Part shown: piece after piece, positions 1-8,730 of the stretch
How the letters are laid out: each line of letters opens with the position of its first letter
How positions within the stretch are numbered: position 1 is the first letter of the stretch
DNA from: Pigmentiphaga kullae
Lineage (GTDB): Bacteria; Pseudomonadota; Gammaproteobacteria; Burkholderiales; Burkholderiaceae_B
Assembly (NCBI RefSeq): GCF_004216695.1
Contig: NZ_SGXC01000003.1
Coordinates: 868,001 to 932,000 of the forward strand
Direction of reading: 5' to 3'
DNA length: 64,000 nucleotides
Position numbers and translations under genes: made by a program
The notes under the pieces: generated by a model
Told to the model about the DNA's origin: nothing
Database searches by the model: none
Seen by the model: only the letters and a program-made list of their open reading frames with translations

Positions 1-418
1 CCTGGCTCAGATGGCTGGCCAGTTGTTCGGCCAGTTCGGGGGTAATGTATTTCTTGCCGCGCGCGACGGTCCGGATGGCCGCGATCACGGTTTCGGGCGG
101 GGAGTTCTTGTGCAGGTAGCCGGCGGCGCCGGCCTTGACGCTGCGCACCGCGTATTGGTCCTCGGGATACATGCTGAGCATGAGCACGGCGATGCGCGGC
201 CAGCGCTCGCGCACCTGCTTGAGTCCTTCCAGCCCGTTCTTGCCGGGCATGGAAATGTCCATCAGTACGACGTCGGCCTCGGTCTTGCGCAGCACGTCGA
301 GCAGGTCGCCGCAGTCGGCCGCTTCTCCCACCACCGAGATGCCTTCCTCGGCCTGCGCGATCTGCCGCAGGCCCGAGCGCACGATGGCGTGATCGTCGGC
401 GAGCACCAGACGGATCAT
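1..418 (-). CDS. NarL/LuxR-type response regulator, N-terminal part (runs off the window)
   Basis: Receives phosphate from a sensor kinase and would act as a transcription factor. The 139 visible codons encode a receiver domain: the acidic pair in LADDHAIVRSG near residue 8, the phospho-acceptor Asp in VLMDISMPG, and the conserved Lys in YLHKNSPPE. The C-terminal helix-turn-helix lies beyond position 1, so assignment to the NarL class rests on the receiver sequence and the partner kinase. Its ATG overlaps the stop codon of the upstream kinase gene as ATGA, so the two are translationally coupled and almost certainly a cognate pair. The signal and targets are not visible here. Confidence 0.9.
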   Translation of the reverse strand, partial: MIRLVLADDHAIVRSGLRQIAQAEEGISVVGEAADCGDLLDVLRKTEADVVLMDISMPGKNGLEGLKQVRERWPRIAVLMLSMYPEDQYAVRSVKAGAAGYLHKNSPPETVIAAIRTVARGKKYITPELAEQLASHLSQ

Positions 419-2037
419 TCCTGATCCTCCGGTTCGTGGTGGGGGGATTTGCCTCCCGGCAGGGACAGGGTGGGGGGATTCAACGGTATCGAAATCATGA
501 GTGTGGTTCCTCGGAAAGGCGGCGTGCCCGTCTGGGGCGAGCCGCCTATGTCCATCCAGCCGCCCAGGCCGTGGACGCGTTCCATCATGCCGCGCAGGCC
601 GAACGAGGTGCGCTTGCGCAGTGCATCGGACGACAGGCCGATGCCGTTGTCGCGGACTTCCAGGCTGAGCGTGCTGTCGTCGGCGAAGAGGTCGACGTCC
701 ACGCGCGTGGCTTGCGCGTGCTTGAACACGTTGGTCAGCGCTTCCTGGAAGATGCGGAAGACGGCGATGGATTGTTCCAGTTCGAGCGCGAGGTCGTCCT
801 GGTTGGTATGGACGTTGACGGTGATGCCCGTGTGCTGCGCGAAATCGCGCGCCTGCCACTCGATCGCGGCGACGATGCCGAAATCGAGCACCGGCGGCCG
901 CATGGCACGGGCGATGCGGGAAATGGCCTCGCCCAGCGAGGCGACCATCTGTTCGGCTTCGTCCAGCAGTTGCGCCGTTTCCTTTTCGCGGGAACGGCGG
1001 CGGGCCAGCGCGAGGTCGGCGCGTATCCGCGTGACCAGGGCGCCCAGGTCGTCGTGGATCTCGCGCGCGAGTTCGGCCCGTTCGTTTTCCCGCAAGCGCT
1101 CGGTGTGGCGGGAGAGTTCGCGCAACTGGCTTTCGGAGCGGCTGAGTTCGGCCTGCGCGTGGGCCAGGTGGGTGACGTCGGACAGCGCGACCACGCAGCC
1201 CGAAGGCGGAGAGCCGCTGAGCGGGCTGGCCGACACCAGCAGTTCGCGGTTTTCCCCCTTGGTTTCTATGCTGAACGGCAGGCCGCGTACTTCGGTGCCG
1301 TCCAGCGCGGGCGCGATCAGCGTCAGCAGCTTCCAGGTGTCGGGCTGCGAGGGCAGGGCGAATGAACGGGACAGCGTGTCGGCCGAACCCAGTCCGGTCA
1401 GGTCTTCGCAGGCCGGGCTCCACATGGTGACGGTGCGTTCGCGCGAGATGGCGAACAGCGCGACCGGCGTGGCCGAGAAGACGGCGTTCAACTGGTCGTG
1501 GGCCGAGGCCAGCGCCGTCTCGGCCCGCTGCCGCTGGTCGCGGGTCTGCACTTCGCGCAGGCCGCGTTCCAGCGCGGGGGGGAGCCGGCGCATGTTGTTC
1601 TTCATCACGTAGTCGTCGGCGCCGGCCCGCATCGCCTCGACCGCGGTTTCTTCGCCGATGGCGCCCGACACGATCAGGAAGGGGCCGCGGAAACCCACTT
1701 CCTTGGCCACCTTCAGCGCGCGCAGGCCGCTGAAGGTGGGCAGGGAGTGATCGCTGATGATGGCGTCCCACGTGCGTTCGGCCAGGGCCTGCCGCATGGT
1801 GGCTTCCGTGTCGACGCATTGGGCGGTGACATTCAGCCCCGCGTCGACCAGCACGGCGCGCATCAACGTGAAATCGGCCAGCGAATCCTCGATGAAGAGG
1901 ATGGCGAGCTGGGCAGCCTCGCGCGCGTCGGCGCCCAGTCCGGCCGAAGCCTGGCCGGGCGCCGTCGTCATGAAGCGAGGCAGCCCGGCCGATGCGGGGC
2001 TGGCGTTCTGCACGGAGACGGGGCCGCGATTGAACAT
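415..2037 (-). CDS. Hybrid sensor histidine kinase (receiver-PAS-HisKA_3-HATPase)
   Basis: A 540-residue cytoplasmic sensor kinase of the NarX/DegS class. In order: an N-terminal receiver domain (about residues 45-155, phospho-acceptor D96 in IISDHSLP, Lys146), a PAS-like domain (about 180-290), a HisKA_3 dimerisation segment with phospho-accepting H328 in REIHDDLGA, and a HATPase with N436, the DNGIGL box (463-468) and SFGLRGM (478-484). No transmembrane segment is seen, so the stimulus is cytoplasmic or relayed through the receiver. A receiver placed before the kinase core is unusual and suggests input from another kinase. It overlaps the response regulator by 4 bp and is divergent from cheR. 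Confidence 0.9.
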   Translation of the reverse strand: MFNRGPVSVQNASPASAGLPRFMTTAPGQASAGLGADAREAAQLAILFIEDSLADFTLMRAVLVDAGLNVTAQCVDTEATMRQALAERTWDAIISDHSLPTFSGLRALKVAKEVGFRGPFLIVSGAIGEETAVEAMRAGADDYVMKNNMRRLPPALERGLREVQTRDQRQRAETALASAHDQLNAVFSATPVALFAISRERTVTMWSPACEDLTGLGSADTLSRSFALPSQPDTWKLLTLIAPALDGTEVRGLPFSIETKGENRELLVSASPLSGSPPSGCVVALSDVTHLAHAQAELSRSESQLRELSRHTERLRENERAELAREIHDDLGALVTRIRADLALARRRSREKETAQLLDEAEQMVASLGEAISRIARAMRPPVLDFGIVAAIEWQARDFAQHTGITVNVHTNQDDLALELEQSIAVFRIFQEALTNVFKHAQATRVDVDLFADDSTLSLEVRDNGIGLSSDALRKRTSFGLRGMMERVHGLGGWMDIGGSPQTGTPPFRGTTLMISIPLNPPTLSLPGGKSPHHEPEDQE

Positions 2038-2111
2038 TGCTTAATGAATCAGTGACTGTTGCCGATAATCCCATCAATGATAGCGTGGGGGCTTTTCCTT
2101 TAGGGCCGAGC

Positions 2112-2990
2112 GTGACATCCAGAACCAGCCTCCTGGCCATGACCGACGCGATGCCGGGCACGGCCGACCCCCTCGTCGGGACCGAATTCGCCTTCAGCGG
2201 CCAGGATTTCGACCGGATACGGACCTTGTTGCGGCAGCACACCGGCATTTCGCTGTCGGACGCCAAGCGCAGCATGGTCTACAGCCGGCTGGCCCGGCGG
2301 CTGCGCGCCACGGGCCGGCCGTCCTTCAGCGCCTACCTGGAGGGGCTGCGCGCCGGCGCGCCCGAATGGGAATACTTCGTCAACGCGCTGACCACCAATC
2401 TGACGTATTTCTACCGCGAGAACCACCATTTCCAGATCCTGGCCGCCCACCTGAAGCGGCTGGCGGCCGAGCGTCCGGGCCAGACCCTGCAACTCTGGTG
2501 CGCCGCCGCTTCCACGGGCGAAGAGGCTTGGACCCTGGCCATCACGGCCGCCGAGGTGTTCGGCACCCTGGCGCCGCCGGTGCGCATCCTGGCGAGCGAC
2601 CTGGACACCCACGTGCTGGCCACGGCCCGGCAGGCCGTGTACCGGCGCGACCAGTTGGCCAAGGTGCCCGACCAACAGGCGCGCCGCTATTTCGTCGAGG
2701 AGGCCGAAGGCCGGTACGGCGTGCGGCCCGAACTGAGGGCGCTGGTGAACTTCCGCCAGTTGAACCTGCTGGACCCCGCCTGGCCGGTGCGCGGGCCGCT
2801 CGACGCGGTGTTCTGCCGCAACGTCCTGATCTACTTCGACCGGCCCACGCAATTGCGGGTCGTCGAGCGCATGGCCGGGCTGATGCCGCCCGGGGCCCTG
2901 CTGTTCGTCGGCCATTCCGAGAGTTTTTCCCAGGGGCAGCAGCGCTTCGTGCTCCAGGGGCGCACCGTCTACGCCAGGCAGCCGGGCTGA
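2112..2990 (+). CDS. cheR: CheR-type protein-glutamate O-methyltransferase
   Basis: Transfers methyl groups from S-adenosylmethionine to glutamates of chemoreceptor-like proteins. The CheR N-terminal helical domain (FDRIRTLLRQHTGISL) is followed by the SAM domain with WCAAASTGEEAW and the FCRNVLIYFD motif. A GTG at 2112, six bases after AGGG, gives 292 residues, close to the usual CheR length of about 286. An in-frame TTG at 2037 would run into the kinase start and has no ribosome-binding site; ATGs at 2139 and 2151 are alternatives with poor sites. No receptor, CheA or CheW is nearby; the only partners are cheB (8 bp downstream) and the divergent two-component system. Confidence 0.88.
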   Translation: MTSRTSLLAMTDAMPGTADPLVGTEFAFSGQDFDRIRTLLRQHTGISLSDAKRSMVYSRLARRLRATGRPSFSAYLEGLRAGAPEWEYFVNALTTNLTYFYRENHHFQILAAHLKRLAAERPGQTLQLWCAAASTGEEAWTLAITAAEVFGTLAPPVRILASDLDTHVLATARQAVYRRDQLAKVPDQQARRYFVEEAEGRYGVRPELRALVNFRQLNLLDPAWPVRGPLDAVFCRNVLIYFDRPTQLRVVERMAGLMPPGALLFVGHSESFSQGQQRFVLQGRTVYARQPG

Positions 2991-2998
2991 GCGTATCC

Positions 2999-3655
2999 AT
3001 GAACGACGAGCAATCCCGGCCCGCCGACGGCCGCGCGTCCCCGCCATCCCGGTACGACCGCAGGCTGCTGGTCGCCATCGGCGCGTCCACCGGCGGCACC
3101 GAGGCGCTGCGCGAACTGCTGGAGGCGCTGCCCGCCGACCTGCCGCCCATCGTCATCACCCAGCACATGCCGCCCGGCTTCACGCGCAGCTTCGCCGAGC
3201 GCCTGGACAAGCACACGCCGCTGCACGTGAAGGAAGCGGAGCACAACGAACGGCTGTACCCGGGGCACGTCTACGTGGCCCCCGGCCACGCCCACCTGTC
3301 GGTGCGGCCGCTGCCGCTGCTGGGCTACCACGCGCAATTGTCCGAGGGCGAACCGGTCAACCGCCACCGTCCCTCGGTCGAGGTCCTGTTCCTGTCGGCC
3401 GCCCGCGCGGCCGGGGCAGGCACCGTGGCCATCATGTTGACCGGCATGGGCAAGGACGGCGCGCGGGCCATGCTGGCGCTGCGCGAGGCAGGCGCCTACA
3501 ACCTCGCCCAGGACGAGGCATCGAGCGTGGTCTTCGGCATGCCCCGCGAAGCCATCGCCCTGGGCGCCGTCCACGAAATCGTCCCGCTCCCCCAGATGGC
3601 CCAACGCCTGATCATCGCCGTAGAAGCCAAAAACAAGGCCATCAACGGCCCCTGA
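2999..3655 (+). CDS. cheB: CheB-type methylesterase catalytic domain, stand-alone
   Basis: Removes methyl groups from (or deamidates) receptor glutamates, opposing CheR. The 218-residue protein is only the CheB catalytic domain: nucleophile Ser in AIGASTGGTEAL, His in ITQHMPPGF and Asp in LTGMGKDGA. The usual N-terminal receiver domain (CheB is about 350 residues) is absent; a short disordered leader precedes the domain. The ATG at 2999 follows the cheR stop by 8 bp, so both are one transcript. Without a receiver its activity cannot be set by CheA phosphotransfer. The pair resembles an unfused version of CheB-CheR-PAS-kinase proteins, placed next to a PAS kinase. Confidence 0.88.
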   Translation: MNDEQSRPADGRASPPSRYDRRLLVAIGASTGGTEALRELLEALPADLPPIVITQHMPPGFTRSFAERLDKHTPLHVKEAEHNERLYPGHVYVAPGHAHLSVRPLPLLGYHAQLSEGEPVNRHRPSVEVLFLSAARAAGAGTVAIMLTGMGKDGARAMLALREAGAYNLAQDEASSVVFGMPREAIALGAVHEIVPLPQMAQRLIIAVEAKNKAINGP

Positions 3656-3685
3656 AAAACAGAACGGCCCCATACGAGGCCGTTC
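3655..3685 (-). terminator. Intrinsic terminator for the dapB-side transcript
   Basis: A perfect 8-bp stem (GAACGGCC at 3662-3669 with GGCCGTTC at 3678-3685) and an 8-nt loop. Read on the minus strand it is followed by CTGTTTTT, a U-tract, so it terminates transcription arriving from bamE-dapB. It also sits just past the cheB stop and may work weakly in that direction, where no T-run follows. Confidence 0.65.
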
Positions 3686-3690
3686 CAGCA

Positions 3691-3770
3691 GTTGCCAGGG
3701 CGCCGCGGATCCGGCTTTGCCGGTCCGCCAGCGCCGCCCCCTTGAGGGGGCGCCCGAAGGGCGTAGGGGG
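3691..3770 (+). repeat. Intergenic hairpin repeat, copy 1
   Basis: An 80-bp member of a family found six times in this window. It begins with TTGCCAGGG, then GGATCCGGC-TTT-GCCGGTCC (hairpin), GCCGCCCCC-TTGA-GGGGGCG (hairpin) and a third small hairpin ending in GTAGGGGG. It lies between the convergent cheB and dapB genes. There is no coding potential and no transposase nearby. It looks like a REP-type element; its function is unknown. Confidence 0.7.
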
Positions 3771-3782
3771 TGAGCCTTCCCT

Positions 3783-4601
3783 TCAGCGCGTAGGGGCGGG
3801 TCTCAGATTCAGCACATCCTGCATGTCATACAACCCGGCCGGCTTGTCCGCCAGGTAGCGGGCGGCGCGCAGGCTGCCTTCGGCGTAGTTGACGCGGCTG
3901 TTCGACCGATGGGTAACTTCGATGCGCTCGCCCGGGCCGCAGAAGAAGACGGTGTGGTCGCCCACCACGTCGCCGCCGCGGGCCGAGGAAAAGCCGATGG
4001 TGCCGTGCTTGCGGGCGCCGGTGTCGCCGTGGCGGGCCCATTCGGCCACCTCGGACAGCGGCTTGCCCCAGGCCTGCGCCACGGTCTCGCCCATTTTCAG
4101 CGCGGTGCCCGAGGGCGCATCCACCTTGTGCTTGTGGTGGACCTCGAACACTTCCACGTCATAGTCTTCCTTCAGGATGCGGGCGGCGATGTCCAGTAGC
4201 TTGAGGGTGACGTTCACGCCCACGCTCATGTTGGGGGCGAAGACCACGCCCACCTTGTCGGCGGCCGCCGCGATCGCGGCCTTGCCGGCCTCGTCGAAGC
4301 CGGTGGTGCCGATCACCAGCTTGACGCCGTGGCGCCGGCAGGCTTCCAGGTGGGCCAGCGTGGCTTCGGGGCGGGTGAAGTCGATCAGGCAGTCGGCCTG
4401 CGCAAGGGCGTCGAGATCGTCGGTGATCATGACCTTGCTTTGCTTGCCCAGGAATTCGGCGGCATCGTGGCCGATGGCGGGGCTGCCGGCGCGGTCCAGC
4501 GCGACGGCGAGTTCCAGGTCGGGGGCGGCGAGCACGGCTTCGATCAGCATGTGGCCCATGCGGCCGGTCGCCCCGGCAATGGCGATACGCATCGAGGTCA
4601 T
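3783..4601 (-). CDS. dapB: 4-hydroxy-tetrahydrodipicolinate reductase
   Basis: Reduces 4-hydroxy-tetrahydrodipicolinate with NAD(P)H in lysine and diaminopimelate synthesis, in the cytoplasm. The Rossmann motif GATGRMG lies at the N-terminus and the catalytic signature [15 protein letters not shown] in the C-terminal half; 272 residues matches the family. The ATG at 4601 overlaps the bamE stop (ATGA). A second in-frame ATG at 4592 sits 9 nt after AAGGA and gives the classical N-terminus [10 protein letters not shown], so it may be the true start. Gene order bamE-dapB on one strand suggests co-transcription. Confidence 0.97.
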   Translation of the reverse strand: MTSMRIAIAGATGRMGHMLIEAVLAAPDLELAVALDRAGSPAIGHDAAEFLGKQSKVMITDDLDALAQADCLIDFTRPEATLAHLEACRRHGVKLVIGTTGFDEAGKAAIAAAADKVGVVFAPNMSVGVNVTLKLLDIAARILKEDYDVEVFEVHHKHKVDAPSGTALKMGETVAQAWGKPLSEVAEWARHGDTGARKHGTIGFSSARGGDVVGDHTVFFCGPGERIEVTHRSNSRVNYAEGSLRAARYLADKPAGLYDMQDVLNLRPAPTR

Positions 4602-5209
4602 TCCTTGGTATTCGTGGCGGGTTGAGCGGGGGCCTCGTCGCCCGAGGGCGCCGTGGCGGGAGGAGCGACCGGCGCGACGGGCGTGGCGACGGCGGGGGCC
4701 GAGCCGGGATCCAGGCTGGGGGAGGAGGCATTGCCATCGACCGTCAACGGCGCCGCGTTCGGGGCCTGCTGGGCCGGTTGCGTGGCGGCGCCCAGGGCCT
4801 TGCGCGTGTCCTTCTGCTGGAACGGCTGGCGGGCGGGCTGTTCATCGCCGGTCCAGCGCTCGAGCCGGTCGTTGGCGAAATAGACGGTGAACCGCCGTTC
4901 CTCGGTCTGCCCGTGGCCGGGCGTGAACAGGTACGGATAGTCCCAGCGGTCCGAATGGAAAATGCTGGTCAGGGTGGGGCTGCCCAGGGCGAAACGCACC
5001 TGTTCGCGGGTCATGCCGGGGCGCAGCAGTTCCACTTGTTCCTGGGTCAGCCAGTTGCCCTGCTGGACGTCGGCCCGGTAGGGCTTGACGAAGTTCGGGA
5101 CGTAGTTGTTGACCGAGCTGCATGCCGCCAGGCCCAGCAGCGCGGCCGGGGCCAGCCGCCGCAGGGTGCCGGCGTGGCCGTGGATGAAGGAAATCAGAGC
5201 GTTTGGCAC
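4598..5209 (-). CDS. bamE: Outer-membrane assembly lipoprotein BamE (SmpA/OmlA)
   Basis: Lipoprotein subunit of the BAM complex, which inserts beta-barrel proteins into the outer membrane. From the GTG at 5209 the product is 203 residues with an n-region Arg pair, a hydrophobic stretch and a lipobox LAAC with lipidated Cys30. The BamE fold follows ([18 protein letters not shown], then [10 protein letters not shown]). The last 80 or so residues are a Pro/Ala/Gln-rich tail not found in the 113-residue E. coli protein. No ATG exists in frame near the signal peptide, so GTG is the best start, although its ribosome-binding site is weak. It is divergent from fur. Confidence 0.92.
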   Translation of the reverse strand: MPNALISFIHGHAGTLRRLAPAALLGLAACSSVNNYVPNFVKPYRADVQQGNWLTQEQVELLRPGMTREQVRFALGSPTLTSIFHSDRWDYPYLFTPGHGQTEERRFTVYFANDRLERWTGDEQPARQPFQQKDTRKALGAATQPAQQAPNAAPLTVDGNASSPSLDPGSAPAVATPVAPVAPPATAPSGDEAPAQPATNTKE

Positions 5210-5484
5210 AGATCCGCACTCGTCTTGATTGGGGAAACCGTTATCATAAAGCCCTCGGGGATTGCCTGGGCTTTTCCGGAGTTTTCCCGGCACTGCCGGG
5301 CGGCTGCCGCGGGACGGGCAACGGGTGCACCGGGGCGTGCCGTTTCGCCGCCTGCCATGCCGGGGCCGCGCCTTGCGGGCGCAGCGCGCCCGACGGCCGA
5401 CTGGGCCTGAAGATCCAGCACCCACGCCGGATCCTGCCGTTTCGCGGGATCCGACACACGAAACCGCTTTCAGAAAGGACCATC

Positions 5485-5904
5485 ATGACAGATCAAAGCG
5501 AACTCAAAAGTATAGGCCTGAAAGCGACCTTCCCCCGGCTCAAGATCCTGGATGTCTTTCGCAAGGCCGAAGTGCGCCACATGAGCGCCGAGGACGTCTA
5601 CCGGGCCCTGATCGGCGAAAGCGTCGAGATCGGGCTGGCCACCGTCTATCGCGTGCTGACGCAGTTCGAGCAGGCCGGGCTGCTGGTCCGCAGCCAGTTC
5701 GACAGCGGCAAGGCCGTGTTCGAGCTGAACGAGGGCGACCACCACGACCACCTGGTCTGCACCAATTGTGGCAAGGTCGAGGAGTTCTTCGACGCGGAAA
5801 TCGAGAAACGCCAGCAGAAGATCGCCAAGGACCACAATTTCGTGCTGACCGGGCACGCGCTGTCGCTGTACGGCATCTGCCAGAACTGCGCCAAGAGCCG
5901 CTGA
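5485..5904 (+). CDS. fur: Ferric uptake regulator Fur
   Basis: Fe(II)-dependent repressor of iron uptake genes. 139 residues: an N-terminal winged helix ([14 protein letters not shown] through [17 protein letters not shown]) and a C-terminal metal-binding dimerisation domain with the HHDH cluster and two CxxC pairs (CTNCG and CQNC). The ATG is preceded by AAAGGA at 5474-5479. It is divergent from bamE. A possible target site lies at 35413-35431 in this window. Confidence 0.97.
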   Translation: MTDQSELKSIGLKATFPRLKILDVFRKAEVRHMSAEDVYRALIGESVEIGLATVYRVLTQFEQAGLLVRSQFDSGKAVFELNEGDHHDHLVCTNCGKVEEFFDAEIEKRQQKIAKDHNFVLTGHALSLYGICQNCAKSR

Positions 5905-5913
5905 GGCCGCAGG

Positions 5914-5932
5914 GGCGGGCCGGCGGCCCGCC
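5914..5932. terminator. Hairpin between convergent fur and recN
   Basis: GGCGGGCC (5914-5921) pairs perfectly with GGCCCGCC (5925-5932) around a 3-nt loop and directly abuts the recN stop codon. No U-tract follows on either strand, so it may be a weak or factor-assisted bidirectional terminator, or an mRNA 3' end stabiliser. Confidence 0.4.
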
Positions 5933-7576
5933 TCAGTTGTTGCCTATCATTTCCCGCGCATGCTTGCGCGTCGTGGCGGTGATCTCTATGCCGCCCAGCA
6001 TCCGGGCGATCTCGTCCACCCGTCCCCCCCTGTCCAGCTGATTGACCGTGGAGATCGCCGCGCCTTTCTCCTGGCGCTTGTCGACCCGCAGGTGCGTGTT
6101 GCCGCAGGCGGCCACCTGGGGCAGGTGGGTGACGCACAATACTTGATGCAGGCTTCCTAGTTCGCGCAGCAGCCGGCCGACGACCTCGGCCACCGCGCCG
6201 CCTATGCCCGTGTCGACCTCGTCGAAGATCAGGGTCGGGACCCGCGCGGCGCGGCTGGCGATGACCGACAGGGCCAGCGAGATCCGCGCCAGTTCGCCCC
6301 CGGAAGCCACCTTGGCCAGCGGGCGGGGCGTGGTGCCGGCGTGGCCGGCGACGCGGAACTCGATGGCCTCGGACCCGTGGACCCCGGGGTCGGCCGGCTC
6401 GACCGCGACCTCGAAGCGCCCGCCGCCCATGGCCAGCGTCTGCATGGCCTGGGTCACCGCCTTGGACAGCGAGCCCGCCGCCTTCTTGCGGGCCCGGCCG
6501 AGCTTGCCGGCGGCGGTGTCGTAGGCCGTCTTGGCGGCCTCGACCTTGGCGCGCAGGGCCTGGACGTCCTCGGCTTCCTTCAGGGTTTCCAGTTGCGCCA
6601 GCAGCATGGCGTGGCGTTCGACCAGTTCCTCGGGTTGCAGGCGGAATTTGCGCGCGGTGTCGAATACCGCCTGCAGGCGGCCTTCGACTTCGCCCAGGCG
6701 CTGCGGATCGAGTTCCAGGCGCCCCAGGTAGCTGTTCAGGTCGGAGACGGCTTCCTGCAGCGCGATGCGGGCCGATTCCAGCGCCTCGGACACCGGTGCC
6801 AGCGCCGCGTCGTGCGCGGCCAGCTGGCCGATGCGCTGGGCGGCGGCGGCCAGGCGGGCATGGGCGGCGTCATCGTCCTCTTCCAGGGCGGCGATGGTCT
6901 GGCTGGCGCCGTCTATGAGCGACTGGGCATGGGCCAGCCTGCCATGTTCGGCCTGGAGATGGTCCCATTCGCCGTCCTTCAGCGCCAGCCGGTCGAGTTC
7001 GTCGGCCTGCCATTGCAGGCGCTCGCGCTCCTGCTGCAGCGAAGCGGCGTCGCGCTCCACCGCCTCGAGCTTGCGCGCCAGTTCGCGCCAGGCCTTCCAC
7101 GCCTGCGCCACGTCGCGCCGCAGCGCGCCGTGATCGCCATGGTCGTCCAGCATGTCGCGCTGGGAGTCGGTCTTGAGCAGGCTCTGGTGCGCATGCTGGC
7201 CATGGATGTCGACCAGGTGTTCGCCCAGTTCGCGCAGCTGGGTCAGGGTGGCGGGCACGCCATTGATGTAGCCGCGGCTGCGCCCCTGGGCGTCGATGAC
7301 CCGTCGCAGTACCAGGCTGTCGGTGTCCAGTTCGCGCTCGGCCAGCCAGTCAAGCAGCGCCGGTGGCACGTCGAACACCGCGCTGACCTCGGCCCGGCTG
7401 GCGCCTTCCCGCAGCACCGAGGCATCGGCGCGTTCGCCCAGGGCCAGGGCCAGCGCGTCGATCAGGATCGACTTGCCGGCGCCCGTTTCACCGGAAAAGA
7501 CGGTGAAGCCTGGGCCGAATTCGACCTCGGTCTGGTCGACGATCACGAAATCGTTGATGTGCAGGGCGCGCAGCAT
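5933..7576 (-). CDS. recN: DNA repair protein RecN
   Basis: SMC-like ATPase acting in recombinational repair of double-strand breaks. 547 residues: Walker A GETGAGKS (29-36), a long central coiled coil (about 150-370, rich in Glu, Ala and Arg heptads), an ABC-type signature around ASGGELARISLAL, and Walker B TLIFDEVDTGIGG. The length is normal (E. coli 553). nadK lies upstream on the same strand with a 33-bp gap, so the two are probably one transcript. No clear LexA box was recognised ahead of it. Confidence 0.96.
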   Translation of the reverse strand: MLRALHINDFVIVDQTEVEFGPGFTVFSGETGAGKSILIDALALALGERADASVLREGASRAEVSAVFDVPPALLDWLAERELDTDSLVLRRVIDAQGRSRGYINGVPATLTQLRELGEHLVDIHGQHAHQSLLKTDSQRDMLDDHGDHGALRRDVAQAWKAWRELARKLEAVERDAASLQQERERLQWQADELDRLALKDGEWDHLQAEHGRLAHAQSLIDGASQTIAALEEDDDAAHARLAAAAQRIGQLAAHDAALAPVSEALESARIALQEAVSDLNSYLGRLELDPQRLGEVEGRLQAVFDTARKFRLQPEELVERHAMLLAQLETLKEAEDVQALRAKVEAAKTAYDTAAGKLGRARKKAAGSLSKAVTQAMQTLAMGGGRFEVAVEPADPGVHGSEAIEFRVAGHAGTTPRPLAKVASGGELARISLALSVIASRAARVPTLIFDEVDTGIGGAVAEVVGRLLRELGSLHQVLCVTHLPQVAACGNTHLRVDKRQEKGAAISTVNQLDRGGRVDEIARMLGGIEITATTRKHAREMIGNN

Positions 7577-7609
7577 ACGAATGGAGCCGGTGAAAGGGGC
7601 GGGGAAAGG

Positions 7610-8506
7610 CTAGTCGATCGCGGTGCCGGAAATCTGATTCCAGTGCAGCTTGCGCCGCAGGGTGGAAAAATAACTGTATCCGGCCGGGTGAAGGAAGCGG
7701 ATGGTATGTTCGGCGCGTTTCACCAGGACGCGGTCGCCTTCCTGCAGCGACGACCAGCTCTGCATGTCGAAGTGCACGCTGGCGCTTTCGTCGCGGCCGC
7801 CGGGAGAGCGGGTGAGGGTGATTTCTATCGTGCAGTCGTCCGGGATGGCGATCGGCCGGTTGGACAGCGCCTGCGGCGCCACCGGCACCAGCACCAGCCC
7901 GCGCAGCGACGGGTGCAGGATGGGGCCGTTGGCCGACAGCGCATAGGCCGTCGACCCCGTGGGCGTGGCGATGATCAGGCCGTCGGCGCGCTGCTTGGAC
8001 ATGTACAGCCCGTCCACCTGCACGGTGACTTCCAGCATGCCGCCCAGGCCGGCGCGGCTCAGCACCACGTCGTTCAGCGCCAGCGCCGATACCAGCGTGG
8101 TCTCGCCCCGGATGACGCTGCAGGACAGCAGGGTGCGGGTTTCCGACTCGAACTGGCCGTCGAGGATGCCGGCGATGGCGGTGCAGGCGTCTTCGATGGG
8201 GACGTCGGTGATGAATCCCAGCCGGCCGTGGTTGATGCCCACCACGGGCACGTCCCAGGGCGCCAGTTGCCGCGCCACCCCAAGCATCGTGCCGTCGCCC
8301 CCCATGACGATGGCCAGCGACGCGCGCTGCCCGATCTCCTCGACGGTGGCCGCGGGGTAGTCCAGGACGCCGATATTGGTGGCGGTGTCCTTCTCGAACA
8401 CGACCTCGCGCCCGGCATCGCGCAGCATCTGCGCGACCGCGCGCAACGGCGCGGCGATGCCGGTATCGTGGTATTTGCCGACGAGGGCGACGATGGGAAA
8501 ATGCAT
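7610..8506 (-). CDS. nadK: NAD kinase
   Basis: Phosphorylates NAD+ to NADP+ in the cytoplasm. 298 residues starting at MHFPIVALVGKYHD, with the catalytic GGDG motif at 69-72 (VMGGDGTMLG) and the conserved TPTGSTAYALSANGP segment. The open frame extends further upstream but runs into an intergenic repeat, and MHFP is the typical family start. It lies upstream of recN and is divergent from hrcA, across a 224-bp spacer holding repeat copy 2. Confidence 0.96.
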   Translation of the reverse strand: MHFPIVALVGKYHDTGIAAPLRAVAQMLRDAGREVVFEKDTATNIGVLDYPAATVEEIGQRASLAIVMGGDGTMLGVARQLAPWDVPVVGINHGRLGFITDVPIEDACTAIAGILDGQFESETRTLLSCSVIRGETTLVSALALNDVVLSRAGLGGMLEVTVQVDGLYMSKQRADGLIIATPTGSTAYALSANGPILHPSLRGLVLVPVAPQALSNRPIAIPDDCTIEITLTRSPGGRDESASVHFDMQSWSSLQEGDRVLVKRAEHTIRFLHPAGYSYFSTLRRKLHWNQISGTAID

Positions 8507-8637
8507 GCAGGCATTATATGAGGGGAGACCTCCCAACGGGGCCCCATGTGGTCCTTTTTGCCATTCCCAACACCCAATCCGTTCACCCACCTTGAACGCC
8601 GTTCCTCTAAAGAACTCCGGCCCCTGGCAGCCCGGTA

Positions 8638-8719
8638 GTTGCCAGGGCACCGCGGATCCGGCTCCGCCGGTCCGCCAGTGCCGCCCCCCTGGGGGGGCGC
8701 GCGTAGCGCGTAGGGGGGG
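8638..8719 (+). repeat. Intergenic hairpin repeat, copy 2, abutting hrcA
   Basis: Same family as 3691-3770: TTGCCAGGG, then GGATCCGGC-TCC-GCCGGTCC, CCGCCCCCC/GGGGGGGCG and GCGCGTAGCGCG, ending in TAGGGGGGG. The terminal A/G-run lies 5 nt before an in-frame TTG (8725) and 11 nt before the ATG (8731) of hrcA, so the repeat supplies the only purine-rich sequence available as a ribosome-binding site. Confidence 0.7.
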
Positions 8720-8730
8720 TACAATTGGCT

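Noticed and set aside
6341-8521. Plus-strand open frame of about 720 codons opposite recN and nadK
   Set aside because: Spans two real genes and their spacer; composition is typical of antisense G/C-rich DNA.
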